NCBI RefSeq assembly: GCF_000972865.1
Contig: NZ_CP011144.1
Span: forward strand, 2,798,771 to 2,862,770
Source: Pseudoxanthomonas suwonensis
GTDB lineage: Bacteria; Pseudomonadota; Gammaproteobacteria; Xanthomonadales; Xanthomonadaceae
Reading direction: 5' to 3'
DNA: 64,000 bases
Position numbers and translations under genes: made by a program. The notes beneath the pieces were generated by a model. It did no database searches. It had not been told where the DNA came from and saw only the letters and a list, made by a program, of their open reading frames with translations. How positions within the stretch are numbered: position 1 is the first letter of the stretch; each line of letters opens with the position of its first letter. Positions 6,714 to 18,600 of this stretch are shown here, one piece after another.

Positions 6714-9700
6714 ATGTCCACTTCCGCCTTCCATCCCGCCGTCGCCCGCTGGTTCGACCGCGCCTTCCCCGGTCCCACCGCGGCCCAGGCGGCGGCGTGG
6801 CCGGCGATCATGGCCGGGCGCAACACGCTGGTGGCCGCGCCGACCGGCTCGGGCAAGACCCTCACCGCGTTCCTGGCGGCGATCGACGCGCTGGTGCGCG
6901 AGGGCCTGGCCCACGGCGGCGAACTGGCCGACCGCACCAGCGTGGTCTACGTCTCGCCGCTGAAGGCGCTGTCCAACGACATCCGCCTGAACCTGGAGGC
7001 GCCGCTGGCCGGCATCCGCGACGCGCTGGCCGAACTGGGCCTGCCGGACGTGGAGATCCGCACCGCGGTGCGCACCGGCGACACCCCGCAGGCCGAGCGC
7101 GCGCAGGCGCGCAGGAAGCCGCCGCACATCCTGGTCACCACGCCCGAGTCGCTGTACGTGCTGCTCGGTTCGGCCTCGGGCCGGGCGATGCTGGGCACGG
7201 TGCGCAGCGTGATCGTCGACGAGATCCATGCCCTGGCCGACGACAAGCGCGGCAGCCACCTGGCGCTGTCGCTGGAGCGGCTGGAGGCGCTGTGCGGGCG
7301 GCCGCTGGTGCGGATCGGCCTGTCGGCCACGCAGAAGCCGGTGGAGGAGGTGGCGCGCTTCCTGGTCGGCGGCGCCAACGTCTATCCCGCGCGCGGCGAC
7401 CTGCCGGGCTGGAGCGGTCCCGATCCGCTGGCCGGCACCGCTGCCGTGCTCGGCGGCACCGCCACCCGCGAGGTGCCCGACTGCGCGGTGGTCGACATCG
7501 GCTACGCCAAGCAGCGCGACCTGGCGCTGGAGCTGCCGCCGACGCCGCTGTCGGCGGTGATGTCCAACGAGCAGTGGGAGCAGGCCTACGCGCGCCTGGT
7601 CGAGCTGGTGCGCGCGCACCGGACCACGCTGGTGTTCGTCAACACCCGGCGCATGGCCGAGCGCGCCGCGTTCCACCTGGGCGAACTGCTCGGCCGCGAG
7701 CAGGTCGCCACCCACCACGGCAGCCTGTCCAAGGAACTGCGGCTGGAGGCCGAGCAGAAACTCAAGCGCGGGCAGCTGCAGGTGCTGGTGGCCACCGCCT
7801 CGCTGGAGCTGGGCCTGGACATCGGCGATGTCGACCTGGTCTGCCAGCTCGGCTCGCCGCGCTCGATCGCCGCGTTCCTGCAGCGCGCCGGGCGCTCGGG
7901 CCACCATGTCGGCGGCGTGCCCAAGGCGCGGCTGTTCCCGCAGACCCGCGACGAACTGGTCGAATGCGCCGCGCTGCTGGACTGCGTGCGCCGCGGCGAG
8001 CTGGACGCGCTGCGGATCCCGCCGGCGCCGCTGGACGTGCTGGCGCAGCAGATCGTCGCCGAAGTGGCCGCCACCGAGTGGGACGAGGACGCGCTGTACG
8101 ACTGGTGCCGCCGCGCCTGGCCGTATGCGCGGCTGGAGCGGGCCCGGTTCGACGAAGTGGTGAAGATGCTGGCCGACGGTTTCAGCGACCGCCGCGGCCC
8201 GCGTGCGGGCTGGCTGCATCGCGACGCGGTCAACCGCCGCCTGCGCGGCCGCCAGGGCGCGCGGATGGTCGCGACCATGTCAGGCGGTACCATTCCCGAC
8301 ACCGGCGACTACGCCGTGGTGCTGGAGCCACAGTCCACTTTCATCGGCAGCGTCAACGAGGACTTCGCCGTCGAAAGCATGGCCGGCGACGTGTTCCAGC
8401 TGGGCAACGCCAGCTATCGCATCCTGCGGATCGAGCCCGGCCGGGTGCGGGTCGAAGACGCGCAGGGAATGCCACCGAGCATCCCGTTCTGGCTGGGCGA
8501 AGCGCCGGGCCGCACCGACGAGCTCTCGTTCGGCGTGTCGCGGCTGCGCGAGGAAATCGCCGCGCACCTCCAGCTTGAGCCCCTCTCCCTCCGGGGCGAA
8601 GTGGACTGCTTGCGAACCACCGGTTCGCAGTCCACTGAGCGCCCTCGCGCTGGCGCGAGGGCCGGGGCGCGGAGCGGGGGTTGGGGAGAGGGTGCGGGTG
8701 CCCAGCGAGGCGACAGCTTGCAGCCTGGCGCTGCTCCCGAACCCTCACCCCCAGCCCCTCTCTCGGAGGGAGAGGGGAGCAACGGCATGGCGGAGCAAGT
8801 CGCGCGCTACGGCACGGAACGGGCCATCGCCTGGTTGATCGGCGAAACCGGTCTTGGCGCCGACGCCGCACGCCAGCTGGTCGACTACCTGGGCTCCACC
8901 GCGCTTGCCCTCGGGGGCGCGATGCCGACCCAGCGGCGGATCGTGCTGGAGCGCTTCTTCGACGAGACCGGCTCGACCCACCTGGTGATCCACAGCCCCT
9001 ACGGCAGCCGCCTCAACCGCGCCTGGGGCCTGGCCCTGCGCAAGCGCTTCTGCCGCCAGTTCAACTTCGAACTGCAGGCCGCCGCGACCGAGGACGCGAT
9101 CGTGCTGTCGCTGTCGACCAGCCACAGCTTCCCGCTGATCGAGGTATCCAAGTACTTGCACTCCTCGTCGGCCGAGGACGTGCTGGTGCAGGCGCTGCTG
9201 GATGCGCCGCTGTTCCCGGTGCGCTGGCGCTGGAACGCGACCACCGCGCTGGCGCTGCCGCGCTTCATCGGCGGCAAGAAGGTGCCGCCGCAGCTGCAGC
9301 GGATGAAGTCCGAGGACCTGCTGGCCACCGTGTTCCCCGACCAGGTCGCCTGCCTGGAGAACATCGTCGGCGAGCGCCAGGTGCCCGACCACCCGCTGGT
9401 CGCGCAGACCCTGGACGACTGCCTGCACGAGGCGATGGACACCGAGGGCTGGCTGGAGGTGCTGCGTGGGCTGGAGTCCGGCGCCATCGCGGTGGAGGCG
9501 CGCGACCTGGCCGCGCCGTCGCCGCTGGCCGCCGAGGCGCTCAACGCGCGGCCCTACGCCTTCCTCGACGATGCGCCGCTGGAGGAGCGCCGCACCCAGG
9601 CGGTGCAGACCCGGCGCTACGCCGACCCGCAAGCGGCCACCGACCTGGGCCGGCTCGACGGCGCGGCGGTCGAACAGGTGCGCGCCGAGGCCTGGCCACG

Positions 9701-11486
9701 TGCGCGCAACGCCGACGAGATGCACGAGGTGTTGACCGGGCTGGGCTTCGTCACCGTCGCCGAGGCCGAACGCGAGCCGGCCTGGGCGCCGTGGCTGCAA
9801 CAGCTGCTGCGCGATGCGCGCGTGACCCGGCTCACCGCGGCCGGGAAGCAGTGGTGGGTGGCGGCCGAACGCCTGCCGCAACTGCTGGCGCTGCATCCCT
9901 CGGCGCTGCAGCAGCCGGGGATCGCCATACCGGCGGAGTTCGCGCAGGTGGCGTGGAACGCCGAGGACGCCGCGGTCGCGCTGCTGCGCTCGCGCCTGAC
10001 CGGTTTGGGACCGGTGAGTGCGGCGACGCTGGCCGACAGCCTCGGCATCGCCCCGCTGGCCGCCGACATGGCGCTGCTGAAGCTGCAGTCGCAGGGCTAC
10101 GCGATGCAGGGACGGTTCTCGCCGGGCGCGGCGGCCGAGGAATGGTGCGAGCGCCACCTGCTCGCGCGCATCCACCGCTACACGCTCAAGCGCCTGCGCC
10201 GCGAGATCGAACCGGTGGCGCCGCGCGACTTCATGCGCTTCCTGTTCGACTGGCAGCGCGTGGCCAAGGACGCGCAGGCCAGCGGCCCGGAGGCGCTGGC
10301 CGGCGTGCTGGCGCAGCTGGAAGGCTACGAGGCGCCGGCCGCGGCCTGGGAAGGCGAGCTGCTGCCGGCGCGCGTGCGCGACTACTCGATCGGCTGGCTG
10401 GACGACCTGTGCACCGCCGGCCGCACCCTGTGGACGCGGCTGCGCGCCGCCGAGGCCGAGCCGGGCGCGCGCGGCAATGTATCGCTGCGGTCCACGCCGA
10501 TCCTGCTGCTGCCGCGGCGCAGCGCGCCGCACTGGAACGCCTTGGCCCCGGCGCAGGCCGACGACGCGGCGCTGTCCTCGCGGGCGCAGAAGCTCGCCGA
10601 CTTCCTCGCCGCGCACGGCGCATCGTTCTTCGACGAGATGGTGGCCGGCACCCGCCTGCTGCAGACCGAACTGGAGGACGCGCTGGCCGAACTGGTGGCA
10701 CGCGGCCGCGCGCATTGCGACAGCTATGCCGGCCTGCGCGCGCTGCTGGTGCCGGCGTCGAAGCGGCCCACGCCGGGTTACGGCCGCCGCCGCGCGATGA
10801 TGCTGGGAATCGAGGACGCCGGCCGCTGGGCACTGGTGCGGCGCGCGCTGCCGGCGCTGGACGGGGACGACGGCGTGGACGCTGCCGACGATCGCGCCGT
10901 TGCCGCAGCCGCTGCGGCGCGCGGTGCGGCCGGCGGTGCGACGGCTGCGCACCCGGCGCGGCCACCGAAACCCGACCCAGAGGCGGTCGAGCACGTCGCC
11001 CGCGTGCTGCTGCGCCGCTATGGCGTGGTCTGCTGGCGGGTGCTTGAGCGCGAGGCGGCCTGGCTGCCGCCGTGGCGCGAACTGCTGCGCATCTACCATC
11101 GCCTGGAAGCGCGCGGCGAGGTGCGCGGCGGCCGCTTCATCGCCGGCCTGTCGGGCGAACAGTTCGCCCTGCCCGAAGCCATCGGCCTGCTGCGCAAGGC
11201 CCGGCAGAAGCCGGACGACGGCACACTGGTCTGCGTCAGCGCGCTGGATCCGCTCAACCTGGCCGGCACCGTGGTCGCCGGCGACAAGGTGCCGCGCATC
11301 GCCGGCGCGCGCCTGCTGTACCGCGACGGCATGCCGGTGGCCGCGCTGGTGGCCGGGGAAATCCGGGCCGTGCAGGAGATGGCGCCGGAAGTCGCCGCCG
11401 CTGCACGCAAGGCACTGCTGCGCGAGCCGGCCTCCACCGCCGACGCCCTGCTGGCGCAATTGCATGCCGGTGCGCCGCCGTTGTAG
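6714..11486 (+). CDS. lhr: large ATP-dependent helicase Lhr, with an in-frame palindromic insert
   Basis: This 1590-residue SF2 DNA helicase has Walker A APTGSGKT at residues 42-49, VDEIHAL near 168, the Lhr-core motif [20 protein letters not shown], and motif [10 protein letters not shown]. The long C-terminal region is that of full-length proteobacterial Lhr, implicated in DNA repair. ATG 6714 starts the conserved N terminus; the frame is open upstream but carries no family sequence there. Residues about 623-688 are low-complexity and encoded by a palindromic element (8580-8777) inserted between the helicase core and the C-terminal domains; the frame is kept on both sides. The TAG stop lies inside the first copy of a downstream repeat array. 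Confidence 0.95.
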   Translation: MSTSAFHPAVARWFDRAFPGPTAAQAAAWPAIMAGRNTLVAAPTGSGKTLTAFLAAIDALVREGLAHGGELADRTSVVYVSPLKALSNDIRLNLEAPLAGIRDALAELGLPDVEIRTAVRTGDTPQAERAQARRKPPHILVTTPESLYVLLGSASGRAMLGTVRSVIVDEIHALADDKRGSHLALSLERLEALCGRPLVRIGLSATQKPVEEVARFLVGGANVYPARGDLPGWSGPDPLAGTAAVLGGTATREVPDCAVVDIGYAKQRDLALELPPTPLSAVMSNEQWEQAYARLVELVRAHRTTLVFVNTRRMAERAAFHLGELLGREQVATHHGSLSKELRLEAEQKLKRGQLQVLVATASLELGLDIGDVDLVCQLGSPRSIAAFLQRAGRSGHHVGGVPKARLFPQTRDELVECAALLDCVRRGELDALRIPPAPLDVLAQQIVAEVAATEWDEDALYDWCRRAWPYARLERARFDEVVKMLADGFSDRRGPRAGWLHRDAVNRRLRGRQGARMVATMSGGTIPDTGDYAVVLEPQSTFIGSVNEDFAVESMAGDVFQLGNASYRILRIEPGRVRVEDAQGMPPSIPFWLGEAPGRTDELSFGVSRLREEIAAHLQLEPLSLRGEVDCLRTTGSQSTERPRAGARAGARSGGWGEGAGAQRGDSLQPGAAPEPSPPAPLSEGEGSNGMAEQVARYGTERAIAWLIGETGLGADAARQLVDYLGSTALALGGAMPTQRRIVLERFFDETGSTHLVIHSPYGSRLNRAWGLALRKRFCRQFNFELQAAATEDAIVLSLSTSHSFPLIEVSKYLHSSSAEDVLVQALLDAPLFPVRWRWNATTALALPRFIGGKKVPPQLQRMKSEDLLATVFPDQVACLENIVGERQVPDHPLVAQTLDDCLHEAMDTEGWLEVLRGLESGAIAVEARDLAAPSPLAAEALNARPYAFLDDAPLEERRTQAVQTRRYADPQAATDLGRLDGAAVEQVRAEAWPRARNADEMHEVLTGLGFVTVAEAEREPAWAPWLQQLLRDARVTRLTAAGKQWWVAAERLPQLLALHPSALQQPGIAIPAEFAQVAWNAEDAAVALLRSRLTGLGPVSAATLADSLGIAPLAADMALLKLQSQGYAMQGRFSPGAAAEEWCERHLLARIHRYTLKRLRREIEPVAPRDFMRFLFDWQRVAKDAQASGPEALAGVLAQLEGYEAPAAAWEGELLPARVRDYSIGWLDDLCTAGRTLWTRLRAAEAEPGARGNVSLRSTPILLLPRRSAPHWNALAPAQADDAALSSRAQKLADFLAAHGASFFDEMVAGTRLLQTELEDALAELVARGRAHCDSYAGLRALLVPASKRPTPGYGRRRAMMLGIEDAGRWALVRRALPALDGDDGVDAADDRAVAAAAAARGAAGGATAAHPARPPKPDPEAVEHVARVLLRRYGVVCWRVLEREAAWLPPWRELLRIYHRLEARGEVRGGRFIAGLSGEQFALPEAIGLLRKARQKPDDGTLVCVSALDPLNLAGTVVAGDKVPRIAGARLLYRDGMPVAALVAGEIRAVQEMAPEVAAAARKALLREPASTADALLAQLHAGAPPL
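8580..8777. mobile_element. 198-bp palindromic MITE-like element inside lhr
   Basis: Perfect 14-bp terminal inverted repeats CCCCTCTCCCTCCG (8580-8593) and CGGAGGGAGAGGGG (8764-8777) bound the insert. Inside are a long hairpin (AGTGGACT…AGTCCACT enclosing GCGAACC/GGTTCGC) and a second perfect one (GCCCTCGCGC, loop TG, GCGCGAGGGC). GAGC occurs at both edges (8577-8580 and 8777-8780), a possible 4-bp target duplication. It encodes no protein of its own and is read through in frame by lhr. Confidence 0.75.
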
Positions 11487-12067
11487 GAGCCGGGCTTGCC
11501 CGCGCGACCCGACGCCGTCGGCGCAGGCTACGCCTTCGTGGTCCCGACGCCCGTGTCGCCGACTGAAGTCAGCTCCTACAGAAGGCGGCCGCGCCGTGGC
11601 TGTTGTAGGAGCCGGGTTCAGCCGGCGACCCGACGCTGTCGGCCCAGGCGACGCCTTCGTGGTCCCGACGCCCGTGTCGCCGACTGAAGTCAGCTCCTAC
11701 AGAAGGCGGACGCGCCGCGGCTGTTGTAGGAGCCGGGTTCAGCCGGCGACCCGACGCCGTCGGCACAGGCGACGCCCTCATGGTCCTGACGCCCGTGTCG
11801 CCGACTGAAGTCGGCTCCTACAGAAGAGCGGCCGCGCCGTGGCTGTTGTAGGAGCCGGGTTCAGCCGGCGACCCGACGCCGTCGGCCCAGGCGACGCCCT
11901 CGTGGTCCCGACGCCCGTGTCGCCGACTGAAGTCAGCTCCTACAGAAGAGCGGCCGCGCCATGGCTGTTGTAGGAGCCGGGTTCAGCCGGCGACCCGATG
12001 CCATCGGCCCAGGCGACGCCCTCGTGGTTCCGACGCTCGTGTCGCCGACTGAAGTCAGCTCCTGCAG
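11482..12067 (+). repeat. tandem REP-pair array, five units, 122-bp period
   Basis: TGTAGGAGC heads begin at 11482, 11604, 11725, 11847 and 11969. The first copy has the head GTAGGAGCCGGGCTTGCCCG and the others GTAGGAGCCGGGTTCAGCCG; all end with the reverse complement of GTAGGAGCTGACTTCAGTCG, the last with a CTCCTGCAG variant. The first TAG is the lhr stop codon. Units share the GCGGCCGC-containing spacer seen at other loci. Confidence 0.9.
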
Positions 12068-12312
12068 GGAGGCGCTGCCCTGATTGCAGAGGGGCTGATT
12101 GTCTGCCGTTTGTCGGCCCTGGGCGACCGCCTGTCGGTCACCCGGGGCCTGTGGCATCTGCGCCTGCTGGCGTTACCCGGGTGGATGCAGAGGAAACCTT
12201 CGTAACCCGTTGAAGCGGCAGGGCTGCGCCCCAGCGATGGCTTTCGGGAGCAGCGGCAGCCGGTGATCGGGCGCGTGATAGTTTTGCGACGTGTTTCGCG
12301 GTTTGTGGAATA

Positions 12313-12334
12313 GGGCACGATCCCGGTCGTGCCC
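12313..12334 (+). promoter_or_regulatory. 8-bp hairpin in the adhesin leader region
   Basis: GGGCACGA (12313-12320) pairs perfectly with TCGTGCCC (12327-12334) around a TCCCGG loop. It sits directly upstream of a strong ribosome-site-like AGGGGGA and ATG (12355) and about 294 bases before the adhesin start. A second hairpin, CCGGCGC/GCGCCGG with loop CCT, follows at about 12377-12393. The role (attenuation, RNA stability or processing) is inference. Confidence 0.45.
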
Positions 12335-12354
12335 CCACTGCCCAGGGGGAAACC

Positions 12355-12540
12355 ATGGAACTGTTGCATCGCAACCGCCGGCGCCCTGCGCCGGACCGCC
12401 GCGCTGGGGATGGCGCGGCCACTCTCTGTGATCCATCTCGCCTGCCGGCCCATGCCCGGCGGGAACACGCCGTGCCGTCCGCCGGGGAGGCGGGGGCACG
12501 ACGCTGCCGTGGCCGGTTGCGGCCTGCGGCGCGCGCCTGA
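12355..12540 (+). CDS. possible 61-residue leader ORF upstream of the adhesin gene
   Basis: The ATG is preceded at four bases' distance by CCCAGGGGGAAACC, the best ribosome site in this stretch, and just downstream of a stable hairpin. The encoded peptide is Arg/Ala-rich, has no signal peptide and no family I recognise. An overlapping GTG-started frame (12329-12631) ends in an ATGA overlap with the adhesin start. Either could be a translated leader or chance in GC-rich DNA; low confidence. Confidence 0.25.
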   Translation: MELLHRNRRRPAPDRRAGDGAATLCDPSRLPAHARREHAVPSAGEAGARRCRGRLRPAARA

Positions 12541-12627
12541 ACTGAGCCAGACACCCCGCATCTCCCGAGCGGCCCGGACTGGCCGCGCCCCATCGACAGG
12601 CGCTCGCGCCTGGCCACAGGACCCGCC

Positions 12628-15600
12628 ATGAACAGCAACGGCCATTCCCGGACGTCCCGCAACGGCAACCGCAGCGCGCAGGCGCTGAAGCCGAACCGCC
12701 TGACGATGGCCCTGCTGGCAACCTGGGGCGCGTTGCCGGCCGCGGCGCTGGCCGCCAACAACATCACCCTGACCGAGCGCAGCCCGGGGGTCACCGACAC
12801 CGCCACCACGATCACCCCGCGCGGCGGCAATCCCAACGTCACCGACATCAGGACCACCACGGTCCGCGGCAACTCCGGCTTCAACTCGTTCGGCCACTTC
12901 ACCGTCGGCGACGGCAACACGGTCAACCTCTACGTGCCCGGTGGCGCCAACAACCTGGTCAACCTGGTCCACCTGAGCGCGCCGACCATCAACGGCACCC
13001 TCAACGGCCTGCTCGAGTCCAGCGGCAAGGTCGGCGGCAACATCTTCTTCGCCAGTTCGCACGGCTTCGTGGTCGGCGGCACCGGCGTGGTCAACGTCGG
13101 CGGGCTGCTGGTGACCACGCCCAGCAGCAGCAGGATGCAGGAGCTGCTGCGGGTCGCCAACGGCACCGACACGGTCGACAACAACCAGCTGGTGCTCGAC
13201 CTGCTCGCCGGCAAGTACGACGGAGGCAGCGGCGCGGCGACCATCGACGGCATCGTCAACAGCGCCGGCCGCGTCGACCTGTTCGCGGCCTCGGCCACGG
13301 TCGCCTCCACCGGCGCGGTCAACGCTGGCGCGCGGGTGTTCGACGCCACGGTCAACACCGACGGCAGCCTCGACGTGAGCGCCGCGGTGCGCCAGGACGG
13401 CGGCATCCGCATCGTCGCCAACGACTCGGTCGAAGTCAGCGGCGTGCTGCGCGCGCTGATGGCCGACGACGGAGGCGCGGTGGTCGAGGTCGCCGGCAAG
13501 GCGATCGAACTCAAGGGCAGCGCCAGTATCGACACCGGCGCGGCGCTGGCCGGGCGCGACGGCGGCGACGTGACCCTGGAGGCGCGCTCGATCAAGCTGT
13601 CCGACACATCGAAGGTGGTGACCCGGGCCGGTGGCGCCGGCAACGCCGGCGACATCGTCCTCAACGCCTATAGCGACGTCAGCTGCACGTTCTGCGGCGG
13701 CGACGCCGGCGACACGCAGACCATCGACGACCTGGCCGACGGCCTGAAGACCCAGGCCAGCCCGCTGCTGCAGGCCAAGAACGGCAAGGCCGAAGTGGTG
13801 ATCGCCGCCGGCGCGGCGCTGGACGCCGGCCATGACGGCGGCAGCGGCCAGGCCGGCGACGTGACCGTGCAGGCGTTCGCCTTCGACCGGCAGCTGGCCG
13901 GCTACGCCGAGGCGACCAGCTCGATCAAGGTCGACGGCCGCATCACCGGCCGCGATATCACCCTGCGCGCGGCCAGCGACGCCTACGTCTCCAGCGACCT
14001 GCTCAACAACCTGCTCAACACCGGTGGCCTGGCCTCGGACCTGGCCGCGCTGGTACAGGATCTGGGCGAGGCGGACGCGTGGGCGAAGGTGTTCCAGACC
14101 CTGGGCGAGTCGTTCGACTACGGCGAGTCGGGCATCACTGCCGAGAACCTCTCGCTGAACCCGGAGAACTACAGCGAGCTGAGCGTCCTGCTGCCGTACG
14201 TGTCGTTCATCATCGCCAAGGCCAACGCCGACGTCACCATCGGTGCCGGCGCGGTGCTGGACGCCTCGCGCAACATCGACCTGCAGGCCGACAGCACCCG
14301 CCTGGTGCAGGCCTCGACCTTCTCGCTGCCGTTCGTCAACAAGAAGATGCCGTTCAATTTCGGCCTGGCCTACGGCCGCATCGACGGCACCACCAAGGTC
14401 GACGTGCGCAGCGGCGCCGAACTGATCGCCGGCGGCGACCTGGACATCCGGGCGCTGAGCAACGACACGCTCGAGGTCACCGCCACCTCGGTCAACAACC
14501 ACGACGCCAACGGCAACACGCTCACCACCATGGGCATCGCCTTCAGCATGGCGCACAGCGACATCACCACCGAGGCGACGGTGGCCAAGGGCGCGCTGCT
14601 GGACGTGGACGGCGACGTCACCGTGGCCGCGCTGACCGAGCAGGAGCTGTCCAACAGCGCCGAGTTCAAGGCGATCGGCGACGGCGCCACCGGCGGCCCG
14701 GCGATCGCACTGACCCTGTTCAACAGCAAGACCCGCGCGGTGTTCGACGCCGACCTGTCCGGCGCGACCGACCTGTCGGTGTCGGCGACCAACCTGGTCC
14801 ACGGCCAGAGCAACAGCTCGTCCGTGCAGGTCGGCAAGAGCGCGCTCGACCACCTCAAGAAGCAGGTGATGGGCAGCTCGCAGGTCAAGGGCGTCACCGA
14901 CGCGCTGACCAACAAGGTCAAGTCGTTGTTCGGCATGAAGCCCAGCACGGACAAGGACACCACCTCGACCGACAGCAAGTTCCGGCTGGCCTCGGCGCTG
15001 GCGATCGGCATCTCCGACCACCAGGCCGAAGCGGTGATCGGCAGCGGCAACACCGCGCCGGTCATCGACGTCACCGGCAACCTGAGCGTGCAGGCGTTGC
15101 AGCGCCAGGCCTCGATGCACAACAGCGCCGACAGCACGGTCAATGCCGATGCCGACAAGGACGACGGTTCCAAGGTCTCGATCAGTATTGCCGCTGCCTA
15201 CGACCAGACCAGCCAGCAGACCCGGGCGATCGTCGGCGACGGCAGCCGCCTGACCGCCGCGCGGATCGGCGTCGGCGCACGCAACGAGCAGCTGCTGGAC
15301 CTGGGCGACATCACCAAGTGGAGCTCGATGTCGGACATCTTCGGCAACCTGAAGACGATCGCCGGCAGCCTGCCGGACATCCCGGGCGAGATCTCCACCT
15401 CGTACGCCAACTCGACCAGCGAGAGCGAGGACTTCGGCCTGGCCGGCTCGGTCGCGGTCAGCTACCACGCGCTCGACGCCACCGCCTGGGTCGGCGACGG
15501 GGTGAGCCTGACCAGCACGGCCACCGACGGCGGTGCCTGGAGCAGCAAGCCGCTGCTGGGGCTCAAGCCGTTCTACGACGACCAGGGTGACCCGGACGAG

Positions 15601-18600
15601 GACCGCGAGGCACTGCGCAACCTGCAATGGGACTGGGACGCCTCGCTGGCGGTCCAGGCCGACACCCTGGTCGAGCAGCTGTCGATCGCCGGCAACCTGT
15701 GGTGGACGCTGTTCAACGTCGGCGCCGACGGCGACGACGGCAAAGCGGTGGGTGGCGGCGTCAACGTGCAGGTGGTGACCAACCGCAGCGTAGCCGGCAT
15801 CGGCGCCAACGGCAGCGTGGAATCCGAGGCGGTCGACGTCTCGGCGCGCCAGGACGAACTGATCATCGGCATCAGCCCGTCGGCGGGCTCGGGCACCAGC
15901 GTGGCCGGCAACGGCGCGGTGGTGGTCGGCGTGGTCGGTTCCAACGTCAATGCCTCGATCCACCAGAGCACGGCGGTGACGGCCGGCCAGGTCGGTGTAT
16001 CGGCCAGCCACGACATCGGCCTGTGGAGCGCGGCCGGCGCGCTGGCGGTGTCGCAGGAGACCAGTATCGGTATTGGCGTGGCGGTCAACGTGCTGACCAC
16101 CGACGTGCAGGCGCTGGTCGGGAACAACAACGCCACCGATGGCGACGGCGACAACCGCTGGCGTCCGGACGCGCTGGGTGCCGGCGCGGCGGGCAGCGGG
16201 AACGCCGGCTGGAACGTCGACGAGGTGCTGGTCGACGCCAAGAGCTCGGGCCAGAGCGGCGCCTTCGGCGTCGCAGGCGCGCTGTCGCGCAGCGAACAGG
16301 AGCAGGAGAAGCAGGACGAGGCCACCAGCAACGACGGCGGCGCCGGCAAGGGCGGCACCGACCTGCTCAGCGGCGAGGGCGTGAAGCTGCTGGGCAAGTT
16401 CGCGCTGGCCAAGCTCGGGCTGTACGACGGCCTGGCCACCGCGGTCGAATACGGCGGCAAGATCAAGGATGCGCTGACCGAGACCACCGACAAGGTCAAG
16501 GGCCCGCTCGACGGCGCCGGTTCGGCGGCCGACAAGCCCGAGAACCAGATCGCCGGCGCCGGCTCGGCCTCGATCAACGTCTCCGGGCAGAACACCCGCG
16601 CCACCGTCAGCGGCATCACCATCGATCCGCGCACCGCGGGCGCCGGCAGCGACGTCACCGTGCTGGCACTGAACCAGACCAACCAGTTCAGCGGCGCCGG
16701 TGCCGGCGCGCTGACCCTGGCCAGTGGCCCGAAATCCGACCGCAGCTCGGCGGTGGCCGGGGCGATCGCCTACAACCACCTGTTCAACACCACCGAGGCG
16801 CTGGTCGACGGCGTCACCTTCAACGACAGCGACTCGCTGACCGTGCAGGCGGCCAGCGGCGGCGACCAGATCGCGCTGGGCCTGGGCCTGGCCGTGTCCA
16901 CCGGCGGCAACGACAACACCGCGGTCGGTTTCTCCGCCTCCGGCGGTGCGATCACCAACACCACCCGCGCGGCCGTGGTCGACAGCCAGGTCAACCAGCG
17001 CGACGACGCCGGCAGCGCGCAGACCATCGAGGTATCGGCCTACGACCGCACCCGCGCGCTGCTCGGCGGCGGCGCGTTCGCCGGCACCTCCGGCAGCGGC
17101 ACCAGCGCCGGCGGCTCGCTGGTGATCGGCTACTTCGGCAACCAGCTGCAGGCCGAATGGCTGGGCAGCCGGGCCACCGGCTTCGACAGCTTCGACGTCG
17201 GCGCCTTCAGCGCCACCCGGATCCTGGCCGGCGCGATCGCCGGCGCGGTGTCGGCCGGCAGCGACAGCACCGCCGGCGCCGGCTCGATGTTCGTGCTGAT
17301 CGTCGACAACGAGGTCACCGCCAAGGTCGACCGCAGCGACGCCACTGACCACTCCTCGCTCGAGGGCGGCGACGTGGAGGTGCGCGCCAGCAGCGTGGCC
17401 GGCATGGGCGCGCTGGACGCGCAGTTCGACAGCGCCGCGGCCGCGACGCTGTCCGCCAGCGGCCTGGACCTGGACGGCGGCAGCACGGTCGCCGGGATCG
17501 AGGTGGAGCAGTCCACCGACGACAGCCTGTTCGGCGGCGCCGACGACACCAGCACCACCCACAGCCTGTTCGACGGCGTCCCGGCGGGCGAGGCCATCCT
17601 CGGCATCGCCGGCAGCCTCTCGCTGTCCAACGGCAAGGCCGTGGGCATCTCGGCCGGCGGCATCTACACCGGCAGCGACTACACCGCCTCGGTGGCCAAC
17701 ACCGACGTCAAGCTGTCCGGCGACCTGGACGTGCACGCGCGCAACAGCACCGAGGCGCTGGCCGCCGCGGTGTCCGGCGCGCTGGGCAACGGCGACAACG
17801 CCATCTCCGGCTCGATCGCCGCGATCATCGCCCGCGGCACGGTCAACGCGACCGTCGACATGGGCGGGCGCGCGCCGCTGGAAGCCGACGACCTGCGGGT
17901 CACCGCGACCAAGGGCGGCGGCGCCTACTCGCTGGCCGGCAACATCACCGGCAGTGCCGGCGCCAAGTCGATGGGCGGTGCGTTCAGCGTCAACGACCTG
18001 GAGCAGGGCACCCACGCCGAGGTCAGGGGCGGCAGCTACCAGCTCGGCGGCGACGCCACGATCGGCGCGGCCCAGCAAAGCCATGTCATCACCGCGGCCC
18101 TGTCCGGCAGCGTCTCGCTCAGCGACCTGGCCATCGGCGGCGCCGGCACCTTCAACCGCATCGCCGACACCACCACCGCGGCGCTGAGCAATGCCATGCT
18201 GGACGCGCGCAACTTGTCGGTGACCGCCAGCCAGCCTGGCCTGGGCGCGCAGATCTGGTCGCTGGCCTTCAACCTGGCCGCCAGCGGCGGCGGCAGCGGC
18301 GTGGGCGGCGCAGTAGCAATAAACCTGATCGACGCCGAGCGCACCGCCAAGGTCAGCGGCAGCACGGTCAACCTCAGCGGCGACGCCACCCTGGCGTCCT
18401 CACTGGACGGCGAGATCTGGGGTTTCGCGGTCGATGTGGCCGGCGGCAGCGGCAACGGCGTCGGCGGCTCGATCGTGGTCAACAACATCGACGGCAGCGA
18501 CACCGTGCTGGTCGAGAACAGCAACATCACCACCACCGCGGCCGACGGCGAGCTGCGGCTGGACGCGGCCGCCGGCAACGGCCTGATGATCGCCTCGCTC

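Noticed and set aside
8580..8777. A frameshift or pseudogene in lhr caused by the insert
   Set aside because: Helicase-core sequence before and C-terminal Lhr sequence after the insert are in the same open frame.
8681..11047. Second long frame overlapping lhr (788 codons)
   Set aside because: It is a shadow of lhr in another frame; only the lhr frame contains helicase motifs.
11496..11687. Small proteins such as those reading MPARPDAVG… or [16 protein letters not shown]
   Set aside because: The same peptide fragments recur wherever the repeat units occur; they are translations of the palindromic repeats, not genes.
12055..18084. Antisense open frame of 2009 codons opposite the adhesin start
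   Set aside because: Same cause; it also runs through the leader and a repeat unit and has no recognisable domain.
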